Source: Arthrobacter sp. PvP023 (GTDB lineage: Bacteria > Actinomycetota > Actinomycetes > Actinomycetales > Micrococcaceae). From it: 64,000 nucleotides of DNA. Of the stretch, positions 42,148 to 51,371 are shown one piece after another. The stretch lies in NCBI RefSeq assembly GCF_017832975.1, contig NZ_JAFIBI010000001.1:2728001-2792000 (forward strand), written 5' to 3'. Under the pieces are notes generated by a model. That model saw nothing but the letters and a program-made list of their open reading frames with translations. It searched no databases and had not been told where the DNA came from. Each line of letters starts with the position of its first letter. The stretch's first letter is position 1. The position numbers were made by a program, and so were the translations under genes.

Positions 42148-43620
42148 ATGGAACACATCACCCGCGCCGGCGCTGCGGCCCCGGCCGGCAGGCCGTCGGC
42201 TCAGAAACCGGCACCCAAGACACGCTGGTACCGGCAGCTGTACTTCTGGGTACTGACCGCCATCCTTATCGGCATTGTCGTCGGCTGGCTCGCGCCGACC
42301 GTTGGCATCGCCATGGAACCCATCGGCACCACCTTTGTGAACTCGATGAAGATGCTCATCGGCCCGATCGTGTTCCTGACCATCGTCGGCGGCATCGCCA
42401 GCGTCGCGGACCTCAAGAAGGTCGGCATGACCGGGCTGAAGGCCCTTACGTACTTCCAGGTCGGCACCATTTTCGCCATGGTCTTCGGACTGGTCGCCAT
42501 CAATATTTTCCGCCTCGGCGACGGCGTCAACGCCGACGCCAGCACCATCAAGACGTCCGACTCGGCAGCCAAACTCATCGACGCGGGCGCACACCAGGAA
42601 TGGTGGCAGTTCCTCACCCACATCATTCCCAACAGCATCATCGGGCCCTTCGTTGAAGGCGACATCCTCCAGATCATCTTCATCGCCGTGGTCTTCGGCA
42701 TCGCCCTGAACGCCATGGGCAAGGTTGGCGCTCCCGTACTGGACGGTGTGCAGCGCCTGACGGGTGTGATGTTCAAGATCCTGGGCTTCATCATGAAAGC
42801 TGCCCCGATCGGGGCCTTCGGAGCCATGGCCTATGCCGTCGGTAAATACGGCGTCTCCTCGCTGACCAGCATGGGCGGCCTGATAGCACTGTTCTACGTC
42901 ACCTCCATCCTCTTCGTGGTGGTCGTCCTGGGATCCGTCATGGCCTTCCTGAAGCTGAACATCTTCACGATGATCAGGCACCTCAAAGAGGAGTACATGC
43001 TCATCCTGGGCACCTCCACCGCCGAGCCTGCGCTCCCCGGGCTGGTGCGCAAACTTGAGCACGCCGGCGTCAAGAAGGAGACGGTCGGGCTCGTCGTCCC
43101 CACCGGCTACAGCTTCAACCTCGACGGCGCCGCCATCTACCTCTCCCTTGCCGCCCTGTACATCGCCCAGGCCACCAACACGGACCTGTCCATCGGCCAG
43201 CAACTGGGCCTGCTTGCGGTCATGCTCCTCACCTCCAAAGGCGCGGCGGGTGTCGCCGGCGGCGGCTTCATCGCCCTGACCGCGACCCTGACCACGATCG
43301 GCACCATCCCTGCCGCCGGCATCATGCTCATCTTCGGCATCGACAAGTTCATGTCCGAATGCCGCGCCCTCGTGAACTTCACCGGCAACGCCGTGGCAAC
43401 GCTCTTCATTGCCTGGTGGGACCGCACCCTCGATGCCGACCGCGCCCGCCGGGTCTTCGCCGGCGAAACCGTTGAGCCTATGCCCGCCGAGGACCCCATC
43501 CAGCTCGATGAAGTCACGGACCTCGACGACGACCTCACCGAATACGGCCACCATGCGCCCAGGCACACTGCCGACGTGAACGCTGCCGACCGCCGTCCCG
43601 CCTACTCGGAATCCATCTGA
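42148..43620 (+). CDS. DctA-type dicarboxylate:cation symporter
   Basis: A 490-residue member of the DAACS family. Eight helices and two re-entrant hairpins are expected; visible landmarks include SMKMLIGPIVFLTIVGGIASVADLKKVG, the HP1 segment ILGTSTAEPALPGL (more usual SSSSE), TM7 VPTGYSFNLDGAAIYLSLA and HP2 LLTSKGAAGVAGGGFIAL. Such carriers couple C4-dicarboxylate entry to protons or sodium. The N-terminal 25 residues and a 60-residue acidic C-terminal tail exceed the core fold. The stop is one base from the glycerate kinase start, which points to a shared task. Confidence 0.93.
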   Translation: MEHITRAGAAAPAGRPSAQKPAPKTRWYRQLYFWVLTAILIGIVVGWLAPTVGIAMEPIGTTFVNSMKMLIGPIVFLTIVGGIASVADLKKVGMTGLKALTYFQVGTIFAMVFGLVAINIFRLGDGVNADASTIKTSDSAAKLIDAGAHQEWWQFLTHIIPNSIIGPFVEGDILQIIFIAVVFGIALNAMGKVGAPVLDGVQRLTGVMFKILGFIMKAAPIGAFGAMAYAVGKYGVSSLTSMGGLIALFYVTSILFVVVVLGSVMAFLKLNIFTMIRHLKEEYMLILGTSTAEPALPGLVRKLEHAGVKKETVGLVVPTGYSFNLDGAAIYLSLAALYIAQATNTDLSIGQQLGLLAVMLLTSKGAAGVAGGGFIALTATLTTIGTIPAAGIMLIFGIDKFMSECRALVNFTGNAVATLFIAWWDRTLDADRARRVFAGETVEPMPAEDPIQLDEVTDLDDDLTEYGHHAPRHTADVNAADRRPAYSESI

Positions 43621-43621
43621 C

Positions 43622-44776
43622 ATGACCAACGCAACCGCCCCGAAGAGCGTGCGAACGCTTATCGCTCCCGACAAGTTCAAAGGCAGCCTCACTGCCGGCG
43701 AGGTGGCCGACGCCCTGGCGGCCGGGCTACGTGCCTCGGCCGGGGCGGGGGTTGGGATGGTCCATTGCGAACTGCTGCCGCTGGCTGACGGAGGTGACGG
43801 CAGCGTCGACGCCGCCGTCGCCTCCGGCTTCACCCGGCACCACTGCACCGTGGCCGGACCTACCGGACAGCCCGTCCAGGCCAGTATCGCGTTCGACGGC
43901 GTCACCGCCGTCGTGGAGGTCGCCAACACCTGCGGACTCGGGCTGCTGCCGGACGGCCGGCTGGAGCCCCTGGACACTTCAAGCCGCGGCTTCGGCGAGG
44001 CCGTGCTGTTCGCGCTCACCCTGAACCCGGCCCGCATCGTGCTGGCCCTGGGCGGCAGCGCCAGCACCGACGGCGGGATGGGAATGCTCACCGCCCTGGG
44101 ATACAGCTTCCACGACGCGGACGGCCGCCGGCTCCGCGGCAGCGGCTGGGAGCTGGCCCGCATCCATTCCATCCACCGGACCGCACTCCCCGAACTGGCG
44201 GACACCGAGCTCATCGTCGCCAGCGATGTCCACAATCCGTTGCTCGGCGCCCAGGGCGCGCCGGCAGTCTTCGGCCCCCAGAAGGGTGCCGGACCTGACG
44301 ACGTCGCTTTGCTCGACAAGGGCCTGGCGCACTTCGTCCGCAAGATGGAAGACGCCGGAGTCGAGGACGCCGCGCCGCTGGCGGAACACGAAGGGGCCGG
44401 AAGTGCCGGAGGAATCGGCTACGCCTGCCTGCTGCTGGGAGCAAAGCAGGTGTCCGGGGCGGACTACTTCCTGGATCTCCTGGACTTCAACTCCCGCAAG
44501 GAGCACTGCGACGTCGTCATCACGGGCGAGGGAAGCATCGACGAACAGACCCTGGCCGGGAAGCTGCCCGCCGCCGTCGCCCGCCGCTCGGGAACCCGGC
44601 CGGTCATCGCTGTCGCCGGGCGGTCGCTCCTCCCGCCGGAGCGGTGGCCGGAAATGGCCCTGGCCCGGGTCTACACGCTGGCCGACTACACCGACCAGGA
44701 CTCTTCGAAGGACCCCGGGCTTTCGGCAGCGTTGCTCCGGCGGATCGGCCAGGACATCGGCGCAGCCCTCCTGTAG
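43622..44776 (+). CDS. Glycerate kinase, GarK/GlxK type
   Basis: A 384-residue glycerate kinase type 1. Key segments are IAPDKFKGSLTAGEVADALAAGL, LLPLADGGDGSVDA, VVEVANTCGLGLL, LALGGSASTDGGMGMLTALGY, FGPQKGA and VVITGEGSIDEQTLAGKLP. The type 1 enzymes of this fold phosphorylate D-glycerate to 2-phosphoglycerate (GarK/GlxK). Coupled to dctA and downstream of a tartrate dehydrogenase-like gene, it most likely feeds tartrate- or tartronate-derived glycerate into lower glycolysis. Confidence 0.92.
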   Translation: MTNATAPKSVRTLIAPDKFKGSLTAGEVADALAAGLRASAGAGVGMVHCELLPLADGGDGSVDAAVASGFTRHHCTVAGPTGQPVQASIAFDGVTAVVEVANTCGLGLLPDGRLEPLDTSSRGFGEAVLFALTLNPARIVLALGGSASTDGGMGMLTALGYSFHDADGRRLRGSGWELARIHSIHRTALPELADTELIVASDVHNPLLGAQGAPAVFGPQKGAGPDDVALLDKGLAHFVRKMEDAGVEDAAPLAEHEGAGSAGGIGYACLLLGAKQVSGADYFLDLLDFNSRKEHCDVVITGEGSIDEQTLAGKLPAAVARRSGTRPVIAVAGRSLLPPERWPEMALARVYTLADYTDQDSSKDPGLSAALLRRIGQDIGAALL

Positions 44777-44790
44777 CGGCCGGGTGCGCC

Positions 44791-45759
44791 TCAGCCGTCA
44801 GCGGGAGCAGCCGTCAGCAGCCGGATCGGAGCTCCGCGGAGCCAGGCCTGCACATCCTCAAAAGCGCCGCCGTAGAACTCCCGGTAGCTTTGCTCCGTGA
44901 CGTAGCCCAGGTGCGGTGTCAGGACGGTCCGTGGTGCGGACAATAGGCGGTGGCCTGCGGGCAGTGGTTCCAGGTCGTACACGTCCAGGGCGGCTCCGCC
45001 GATCCAGCCTTCGTTCAGTGCACGGATGAGGGAATCTTCGTCGACCAGGGGTCCGCGGGAGGTGTTGACCAGCACACCCCGCGGCCCTAGGAGGCGGAGC
45101 TCCTCTTCGCCCACGACGCCCCGCGAGCGTTCCGAGAGCCGCACATGCACCGAGACCACGTCCGAATCCCGGAAGAGTGCCTCCTTGCCGACTTTTCGGA
45201 CGCCGGCCTGTGCGGCGGCCTCGTCGGTGAGGTTGGGACTATATGCGATGACGTCCATCCCGAACGCCTGTCCGTACGCGGCAACCCGGCGGCCGATTTT
45301 GCCCAGGCCCAGCACTCCCAGGGTCTTGCCGGCGAGCTCAAAGCCGACGGTGGACTGCCAGCGGCCTTCCCGCAGGCTCCGGTCTTCGAACGGAATGCTG
45401 CGGGCAAGCGCGAGCAGCAGCCCCCACGTCAGTTCCGGTGCCGCGGTCGGGGAGCCGCCTGTCCCGCACACTACGATGCCCTGCTCCTCTGCTGCCCGAA
45501 GATCAATGGACTGGTTCGCCATCCCGGTGGTCACCAGCAGTTTCAGATCAGGCAGTCGGGCCAGGCGCTCACGTCCGAAAGCAGTCCGTTCCCGCATGGC
45601 AATGATGATGTCCATGCCGCGCAGGCCGGCCGCCGTGCTCGCGTCGTCCCGGAACGGCTCGGTGAAGAACGTGACGTCGACGCCGTCGGCCGCAAGCTGC
45701 TCCCAGGGCGCGTAATCCCGGGCGACAGACTGGTAATCGTCCAATATGGCGAGGCGCAT
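44791..45759 (-). CDS. D-2-hydroxyacid dehydrogenase
   Basis: A 322-residue NAD(P)-dependent D-2-hydroxyacid dehydrogenase. The Rossmann motif is TLGVLGLGKIGRRVAAYG; the catalytic set is Arg in LVNTSRGPLVDEDSL, Glu in LEPLPAGHRL and His in LTPHLGYVTEQS. Such enzymes include hydroxypyruvate/glyoxylate reductase, which would connect oxidised tartrate products to glycerate; phosphoglycerate dehydrogenase is less likely because the ACT domain is absent. It is convergent with the glycerate kinase. AAGGA precedes the ATG at 45759. Confidence 0.88.
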   Translation of the reverse strand: MRLAILDDYQSVARDYAPWEQLAADGVDVTFFTEPFRDDASTAAGLRGMDIIIAMRERTAFGRERLARLPDLKLLVTTGMANQSIDLRAAEEQGIVVCGTGGSPTAAPELTWGLLLALARSIPFEDRSLREGRWQSTVGFELAGKTLGVLGLGKIGRRVAAYGQAFGMDVIAYSPNLTDEAAAQAGVRKVGKEALFRDSDVVSVHVRLSERSRGVVGEEELRLLGPRGVLVNTSRGPLVDEDSLIRALNEGWIGGAALDVYDLEPLPAGHRLLSAPRTVLTPHLGYVTEQSYREFYGGAFEDVQAWLRGAPIRLLTAAPADG

Positions 45760-45838
45760 GTACGGATCCTTCGGCGTAGGCAGCGTGCGGTCACTGCTGT
45801 CAGGCTACCGTCACAGGCCGTACCGGAGTGAACATAGG

Positions 45839-45870
45839 GGTGGCCCCGCATTGGGATGTCGGGGGCCACC
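45839..45870 (-). terminator. Hairpin downstream of the VOC gene
   Basis: GGTGGCCCC (45839-45847) pairs with GGGGCCACC (45862-45870). The structure lies 8 bases after the stop of the minus-strand VOC gene at 45878 and fits a GC-rich actinobacterial terminator. Confidence 0.6.
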
Positions 45871-45877
45871 GGTTCGG

Positions 45878-46258
45878 TTACGCGCGCTGGAAGATGTTGA
45901 GGATGTTGCCCTCCGTATCCAGGAACCACGCGGCTTTGCCTACGGCGTTGGTGGCGATGCCGTTTTCAGTTTTCAGCCCCGGGAAGTCGTACTCCTCGAA
46001 AGTGGCACCGCGTCCCCGCAGTTCCTCGACCTCGGCTTCGATGTTGTCCGTCATCCAGCCCATCTGAGTGTTCTTTGCGGTGCCCGCGTTGTCCGTCTGG
46101 TACAGCAGGAAAGTTGTTCCATTGCCGCAGCGGTACATCACATTCTCGTCGTCCATGACCTCGGGGTCGTCCAGACCCACGACGTCACGATAGAAGCCAC
46201 GTGCCCGGGCGATGTCCTTGGCAGGGAGGACCGCGGCGATTTCACGTTCCTTGAGCAT
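45878..46258 (-). CDS. VOC family protein (glyoxalase/bleomycin-resistance fold)
   Basis: A 126-residue single-module VOC protein beginning MLKEREIAAVLPAKDIARARGFYRDVVGL and ending AWFLDTEGNILNIFQRA. AGGAG lies 8 bases before ATG 46258; the longer frame to 46432 is Ala/Arg-rich with no ribosome site. Reaction unknown. The 270 bases between it and ggt hold only the ggt terminator and no further gene. Confidence 0.83.
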   Translation of the reverse strand: MLKEREIAAVLPAKDIARARGFYRDVVGLDDPEVMDDENVMYRCGNGTTFLLYQTDNAGTAKNTQMGWMTDNIEAEVEELRGRGATFEEYDFPGLKTENGIATNAVGKAAWFLDTEGNILNIFQRA

Positions 46259-46483
46259 GTCGAATTCTCCTGATTTTGAAGCGATCGAGATGCCCGCCCC
46301 GAAGGCGGCGCCTGCGGGGCGGCTATGCCGGCTCGCGCCGGCTCCCGGCCGTTGGCGGTGCACCGGGACGGTTGCCGGGGAGGCCTCGTCGCAGCTTGTC
46401 ACGGCCGGCCCAGGGGTCTCCCCCGCGTTCATATCGTCATTATGGCCGCACTTCGGCCTCGCGGATATAGGCAGTGAAATGAA

Positions 46484-46516
46484 GGCCGACGGCGGGATTC
46501 GCTCCCGCCGCTGGCC
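46484..46516 (-). terminator. Terminator hairpin of ggt
   Basis: GGCC-GA-CGGCGGGA pairs with TCCCGCCG-CT-GGCC around the loop ttcgc, twelve base pairs with a two-base internal mismatch. It begins 14 bases past the ggt stop on the minus strand. Confidence 0.6.
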
Positions 46517-46530
46517 TCCTTAGATACCAC

Positions 46531-48372
46531 TCACCGTGACGGCTTAACCACCATCGCTGAGCCGCCACCGCGCCTCACCGGTTCAGCAGCGGCCACCATG
46601 CGCCCGTCCGGCTTGAACTCGATGGCAGTCGCAGCACCAATTTCCGGCAGCGAGCTGAAGGAATCCCCTGCCTTGGCGAACACATGACCCAGTGGCTCAA
46701 GGTCCGACGCATGGGCGTCAATGAACTCCTGCTCGGCGCTGATACTAGCCGTGTTGCGTTGCGCTGCACGCGGCGCCGCGATTGCCTCGGAGATGTCCAT
46801 GCCCAGGTCCACCCGGTTCAGGATGGTCTGCAGGACCGTGGTGATGATGGTCGATCCGCCGGGGGAACCGAGGGCCAGGAACGGATCACCGTCTTTCAGG
46901 ATGATGGTCGGCGACATCGAGGAGCGCGGGCGCTTCCCGGCCTGGATCCGGTTGGGGTCGTCCTGGTTGTACACGGTGGAGAAATCGGTCAGCTCGTTGT
47001 TGAGCAGGAACCCGCGGCCGGGCACCACGATTCCGGAGCCGCCGGTCTGCTCGATGGTGAGCGTGTACTCCACCACGTTGCCCCACTTGTCCGCGACCGT
47101 CATGTTCGTGGTGGAGATGTTCTCAGTATCCTTCTCGTCGGCGGGCGCCGCAGCGGCGGCCGGGCACGCGCCGCCGTAGGACGCGATGTCTCCCGGGGCG
47201 ACGGGCTTCGTGGCCGCCTCCGCCGGGTTGATCTGGCATGCGCGCTCCTTGCCGAACAGCGGATCAGTCAGCTCCTCGGTGGGGACGTCCACGAAAGCGG
47301 GGTCGCCCACGTACTTGCCGCGGTCCGCAAAGGCCAGCGCGCTCGCCTCGAGGTAGTGGTGCAGGGCGGCCGGGTTCTTGCCGTCAGGCGTGCCCATCTC
47401 CGAAAGGTTGAAGGGTGCCAGGATATTCAGCGCTTCGCCAACGGTGGTGCCGCCACTGCTCGACGGCGCCATGCCGTACACGTCCAGTCCCCGGTACTCC
47501 ACGTGCGTGGGATCCTGGTCCAGGGCTTCGTAAGCTGCCAGGTCCTCCGTCTCCATGAAGCCGACCGGAACAGGCAGCGCCGTGGTGGCCGTCTTCGGCG
47601 GGGCCTTCACCGCGGAGACGATCTCCTCCGCGAGCGCGCCGCCGTAGAAGGCGTCAGTGCCCTTTTTGGCGAGGAGGCGATACGTCGCGGCCAGGTCATG
47701 GTTCTGGAACACGCTGCCGACGGCGGGAGCGTCGCCGCCCGGGAGGAACAGGTCGCTGGTGGATGTGAAGGCTGCAAAGCGGTCTTTGTTGTCGAGAGTC
47801 TGCTGGCGGAACGTCTCGTCCACCACAAATCCGCGGGTCGCAACCTTGATGGCGGGCTTCAGGGCGTCACCAAGATCCAGCGTGCCCCAGCGCTCGAGCG
47901 CGCGCTCCCAGGTGGCCGGCGTGCCCGGGACGCCGACTGATACGCCACTCGTGACGAGCTCGGGCGTGAAGTTGTAGGGCTTGCTTGTCGTGGGGTCGAT
48001 GAACGCATCGCCGGGCATCGCTTCCGGTGCCGTTTCACGGCCGTCGATGGTGCCGACCTCGCCGGTCTTCGCGTCGTAGAAAACAAAGTAGCCGCCACCG
48101 CCGATTCCGGCGCTGTACGGCTCGGTCACCCCCAGGGTCGCGGCGGCGGCCACCGCGGCGTCCGCAGCGTTGCCGCCCTTGCGCAGCACCTCGATCGCCG
48201 CCGCGGAGGCCTCGGGGTCCACAGTGCTGACTGCGCCGCCGTAGCCTGTGGCGGTCGGGTTCTTTTCAGTTTCCCGAGGATCTGCAAAAGCGGGGCTCAT
48301 CACCGCCCCGCTCGTAACGCTCATGGCCAGGGCCGCCGTGATGGCGGCAATTCGACGTCTCACCTTAGGCAT
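46531..48372 (-). CDS. ggt: Gamma-glutamyltransferase, exported
   Basis: A 613-residue N-terminal-nucleophile hydrolase precursor. A signal peptide is visible (MPKVRRRIAAITAALAMS... cleavage near AFA-DP, residue 30). The large-subunit part has GGNAADAAVAAAATLGVTEPYSAGIGGGGYF. The autoprocessing and catalytic Thr421 lies in ENISTTNMTVADKWGN, with TTN where TTH is usual. The small-subunit part has VPGRGFLLNNELTDFS, RPRSSMSPTIIL and GSPGGSTIITTV. The enzyme cleaves or transfers gamma-glutamyl groups, for example from glutathione or poly-glutamate, outside the membrane. GGGAG precedes ATG 48372. Confidence 0.94.
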   Translation of the reverse strand: MPKVRRRIAAITAALAMSVTSGAVMSPAFADPRETEKNPTATGYGGAVSTVDPEASAAAIEVLRKGGNAADAAVAAAATLGVTEPYSAGIGGGGYFVFYDAKTGEVGTIDGRETAPEAMPGDAFIDPTTSKPYNFTPELVTSGVSVGVPGTPATWERALERWGTLDLGDALKPAIKVATRGFVVDETFRQQTLDNKDRFAAFTSTSDLFLPGGDAPAVGSVFQNHDLAATYRLLAKKGTDAFYGGALAEEIVSAVKAPPKTATTALPVPVGFMETEDLAAYEALDQDPTHVEYRGLDVYGMAPSSSGGTTVGEALNILAPFNLSEMGTPDGKNPAALHHYLEASALAFADRGKYVGDPAFVDVPTEELTDPLFGKERACQINPAEAATKPVAPGDIASYGGACPAAAAAPADEKDTENISTTNMTVADKWGNVVEYTLTIEQTGGSGIVVPGRGFLLNNELTDFSTVYNQDDPNRIQAGKRPRSSMSPTIILKDGDPFLALGSPGGSTIITTVLQTILNRVDLGMDISEAIAAPRAAQRNTASISAEQEFIDAHASDLEPLGHVFAKAGDSFSSLPEIGAATAIEFKPDGRMVAAAEPVRRGGGSAMVVKPSR

Positions 48373-48483
48373 GGTTGCTCCCGAGTCAGGGTGGTGCGGA
48401 GTGGGGTGATGGTCACGTTACTCCGCCCCGGAGTGACACTCAACACTAAATGCCTTGCGGGGTGCGGTACGCCAGGCGGGCGT

Positions 48484-49743
48484 TCACAGCTCCGTCTTGT
48501 CTCTGGAGGTGTTGGCTGAATCGGCCGGTGATCCCTGCCGGCGGCTCGCCAACAGGAACGGCACCGAGACCAGCTGGATCACGCCGCCGATCGCCAGCGA
48601 GGCAGCGTAGCCATAGGCGTCGGCCGCCCGGCCGAGCAGCGGCTGGACCACCACGCCGCCGCTTGAACCAATGAGTGAATCGAAGCTCAGCACGGTGGCC
48701 CGCTGCTTCGAAGCGATCATGTCGTTCAGGTAGGCCTGCCGCACGGGCACGCCCGCGGCGTCCACCACTGCCCAGAGGGTCAGCAGCAGCAGGGCTGCCC
48801 AGAACACGTGGGTGAACCCGAGCACCACCAAAATCACTGCGGCGAGTCCGAAGCTGATGATCAACACGGTGGTGCGCTTGCGGAAAAGACGCCGGATCCG
48901 GGGCGCCAGCCAGCCACCGAGCACTTCGGCCCCGGCCACAACTGCCGCCGCGAGCCCCGCCACGGAGTAGGCGCGCGGGTTGCCGAAGAGCTCGAGGAGG
49001 TAGGGCTGCAGCGCATAGAACACATAGATCCCGACGCCGGCACTGAACGGCCCGGCCAGCATCACGTAGCGCACGGGCGGGTTCTTCAAACCGTTCTCGA
49101 TGGACGCGGCGAGTACGCTACGGACCGCCTGCAGCGGGCGGGCCGAGCGCTCGGGGGTGAAGCCGACGTCGTGCATCAGGCGAAACGCCACCGCGAACAT
49201 GGCCAACAGTACGCCCACACGGATCAGGAACGGGACGCCGAGGTTGGTGAACTGGGCGATGACGCCTCCGGCCACCGAGCCGACGAGCATCGCGACCCCG
49301 GAAACCATCACCCCGCGGCCCAGCACCGCCTCCATTCCGCCTTCATAGCCCTCGAAGCGCAAGGCGTCAACGAGCCAAGCTTCCACGGCACCCGAGAAGA
49401 AGGTGAAGCCCAGGCCCAGTAGGACCGACACCAGTGCCCACCACCAGAAGGGGGCCGCCAGCTGCCAGAGCAGATAGTAGAAGTAGGTGGAGACGGCGAG
49501 GGTCACCGTGCCGAGGAGGAATGAGACGCGGCGCCCCCAACCATCCGCAACCACTCCGGTGGGCACTTCGAACAGCACCATGCCCACTGTGAAAAAGGCG
49601 TTGGCGGCAAAGGCCTCCAGGTTGCTGAGCCCGGCATCCAGCAGAAAAAGCGTGTTGATGCCCCAGATAAACGACGCAGCAACGGTATTGCCCAGCGTCA
49701 ACGTCAGATAGATGCGCTGGATCTTTCGGGCGCCGACGCTCAT
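48484..49743 (-). CDS. Major facilitator superfamily permease
   Basis: A roughly 419-residue, 12-helix MFS protein. The loop 2-3 motif is VVADGWGRRVSFLLGT and a second copy follows in the C-terminal half (PRIRRLFRKRTTVLIISFG). FFTVGMVLFEVPTGVVAD is typical of drug or unknown-substrate MFS groups. Start choice is uncertain: ATG 49743 (MSVGARKIQRIYL) begins right before the first helix, while GTG 49779 extends it by 12 residues; neither has a clear ribosome site. Substrate unknown. Confidence 0.85.
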   Translation of the reverse strand: MSVGARKIQRIYLTLTLGNTVAASFIWGINTLFLLDAGLSNLEAFAANAFFTVGMVLFEVPTGVVADGWGRRVSFLLGTVTLAVSTYFYYLLWQLAAPFWWWALVSVLLGLGFTFFSGAVEAWLVDALRFEGYEGGMEAVLGRGVMVSGVAMLVGSVAGGVIAQFTNLGVPFLIRVGVLLAMFAVAFRLMHDVGFTPERSARPLQAVRSVLAASIENGLKNPPVRYVMLAGPFSAGVGIYVFYALQPYLLELFGNPRAYSVAGLAAAVVAGAEVLGGWLAPRIRRLFRKRTTVLIISFGLAAVILVVLGFTHVFWAALLLLTLWAVVDAAGVPVRQAYLNDMIASKQRATVLSFDSLIGSSGGVVVQPLLGRAADAYGYAASLAIGGVIQLVSVPFLLASRRQGSPADSANTSRDKTEL

Positions 49744-49856
49744 CGCGTTGACGTCGCCGCTAGGGCGAGGTAGGAGCACGAGCCCATTCTCGTCCGGTTA
49801 GTCTGTGCGCACCAGAGCAAACACGTTGGGATCGGGGGGCAGACGGCCCGGCGGCG

Positions 49857-50321
49857 TCAGGCTAGACGGCTCCGAACGATCTCACTGACGGTCTTGCCGT
49901 CAAACCGCCCCGCAACCTTGGCGGTGACCGGCTTCATCACGGCGCCCATCTGCCTTATGGACGGCTCCTGGCCGTCGGCCTTGAGCCCGGCGATCGCCTC
50001 GTCGACAATGGCTTCCACTTCATCCCTTGTCAGGGCTTTGGGCAGGTAGGCCTCGATGACCTCGGCTTCGGCGATTTCCGCGGCGGCGCGCTCAGCCTCG
50101 CCGGCTTCGGTGTAGATCTTCGCCGTATCCCGGCGCTTGACCGCTTCCTTCTGGAGCAGGCCGGTTACCTGGGCGTCGTCCAGTTCGATCGGGGTCTTGC
50201 CCGACTTCTCGCGTGTTTCGATCTCGCCGAGGACGTTGCGCACCGTAGTGAGCGCCACCTTGTTCCGGTCTTTCATGTGGATCACAACGTCGCCATGGAG
50301 GCGTTCTTTGAGCGTGGTCAT
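49857..50321 (-). CDS. yqeY: GatB/YqeY domain protein
   Basis: A 154-residue YqeY protein: TLKERLHGDVVIHMKDRNKVALTTVRNVLGEI, EAVKRRDTAKIYTEAGEAERAAAEIAEAEVIEAYLPKALT and IRQMGAVMKPVTAKVAGRFDGK. The fold is shared with the tail of GatB, which binds tRNA during amidation, but the free YqeY protein has no settled function. ATG 50321 is the family start; the open frame back to 50432 overlaps the neighbouring exonuclease gene. Confidence 0.92.
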   Translation of the reverse strand: MTTLKERLHGDVVIHMKDRNKVALTTVRNVLGEIETREKSGKTPIELDDAQVTGLLQKEAVKRRDTAKIYTEAGEAERAAAEIAEAEVIEAYLPKALTRDEVEAIVDEAIAGLKADGQEPSIRQMGAVMKPVTAKVAGRFDGKTVSEIVRSRLA

Positions 50322-50374
50322 GGTGTTCTCGTTTCGTTGGCTTTGCTTCCATTGTCCCCCGGTCGCGGCGTTCC

Positions 50375-51313
50375 CTAATCCCGTCGATCGAGCGCTTCGA
50401 GGAGCCTCCTGACCGAACCTCCGAGGTTCCATTCGGTGGCAAGACGCTCCAGTTCGGCGCGCGAACCGCCGGCCACCGGGTCCAGCCGGGCGCCCGCGTC
50501 TTCGAGCGTCGGCAGCCCGAGGTCCCTCACGACATTCACGACTGCGGGTGCGACGTTGAGGTAGTCCGTTGCCGCAGCGAGCTTCGACCGCACCGATGCG
50601 GACAGCCCGCTGTCCGGGTCGGTCGCCGCTTCGAGCAGCATCTCGAGCGTGCCGTACTCCCCGAGCAGTGAGGCAGCGGTCTTCTCGCCGATGCCGGCGA
50701 CGCCCGGCAGGCCGTCGGAGGTGTCGCCCCGAAGGACGGCGTAATCGGCGTACTGCTCGGGCAGCACGCGGTACTTGCCGACGATTACCGCGTCAGTGAC
50801 AACTTCAAGGTTCTTCATGCCGCGCGCGGTGTAGATAACGCGCACCTCGCGGTCGTCGCTGACGACCTGGAAGAGATCGCGGTCACCCGTGACCACGTCC
50901 ACCGGCAAGCCGGCGTGGCTGGCATAGCTGCCGACGACGTCGTCGGCCTCATGCTCAGTAGCCCCCACGACGGCGATACCGGCGAGCTCGAGCACGCGGC
51001 GGATCATCGGGATCTGCGCCTCCAGCGCGTCCGGCACCACCTCCACGTCGGGGCCACCGGCCACCACCTCCGCGACCCGGTGCGACTTGTAGCTGGGAAT
51101 GAGGTCGACACGCCACTGCGGGCGCCAATCATCGTCCCAACAGGCAATGAGATGCGTCGCTTCGTAATCCGTGGTGAGCCGCGCGATCATGTCGAGCAGG
51201 CCGCGAACGGCGTTCACCGGGGTGCCGTCGACGCGGCGGATCGTGTCGGGCACCCCGTAGAAGGCGCGGAAGTACAGCGACGCGGTGTCGAGGAGCATCA
51301 GGCGAGGGGACAT
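50375..51313 (-). CDS. Stand-alone 5'-3' exonuclease / flap endonuclease
   Basis: A 312-residue 5'-nuclease of the Pol I N-terminal type. MLLDTASLYFRAFYGVP carries the first metal aspartate, the clamp region has DWRPQWRVDLIPSYKSHR, then EHEADDVVGSYA, VVTGDRDLFQVV and the helix-hairpin-helix LRGDTSDGLPGVAGIGEKTAASLL. Such separate flap nucleases trim RNA primers and repair intermediates alongside DNA polymerase I. ATG 51313 follows CAGGATCAGGGT; the frame back to 51622 is antisense to the next gene. Confidence 0.92.
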   Translation of the reverse strand: MSPRLMLLDTASLYFRAFYGVPDTIRRVDGTPVNAVRGLLDMIARLTTDYEATHLIACWDDDWRPQWRVDLIPSYKSHRVAEVVAGGPDVEVVPDALEAQIPMIRRVLELAGIAVVGATEHEADDVVGSYASHAGLPVDVVTGDRDLFQVVSDDREVRVIYTARGMKNLEVVTDAVIVGKYRVLPEQYADYAVLRGDTSDGLPGVAGIGEKTAASLLGEYGTLEMLLEAATDPDSGLSASVRSKLAAATDYLNVAPAVVNVVRDLGLPTLEDAGARLDPVAGGSRAELERLATEWNLGGSVRRLLEALDRRD

Positions 51314-51371
51314 ACCCTGATCCTGACACGGATGTACTCCGTTGAGAATCCGCTTGGGCCCGGGCTGCCCT

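Noticed and set aside
42109..44343. Long minus-strand open frame (744 codons) opposite dctA and glycerate kinase
   Set aside because: Acidic, Gly/Asp/His-rich composition typical of antisense to high-GC genes; the plus-strand genes have clear families, starts and ribosome sites.
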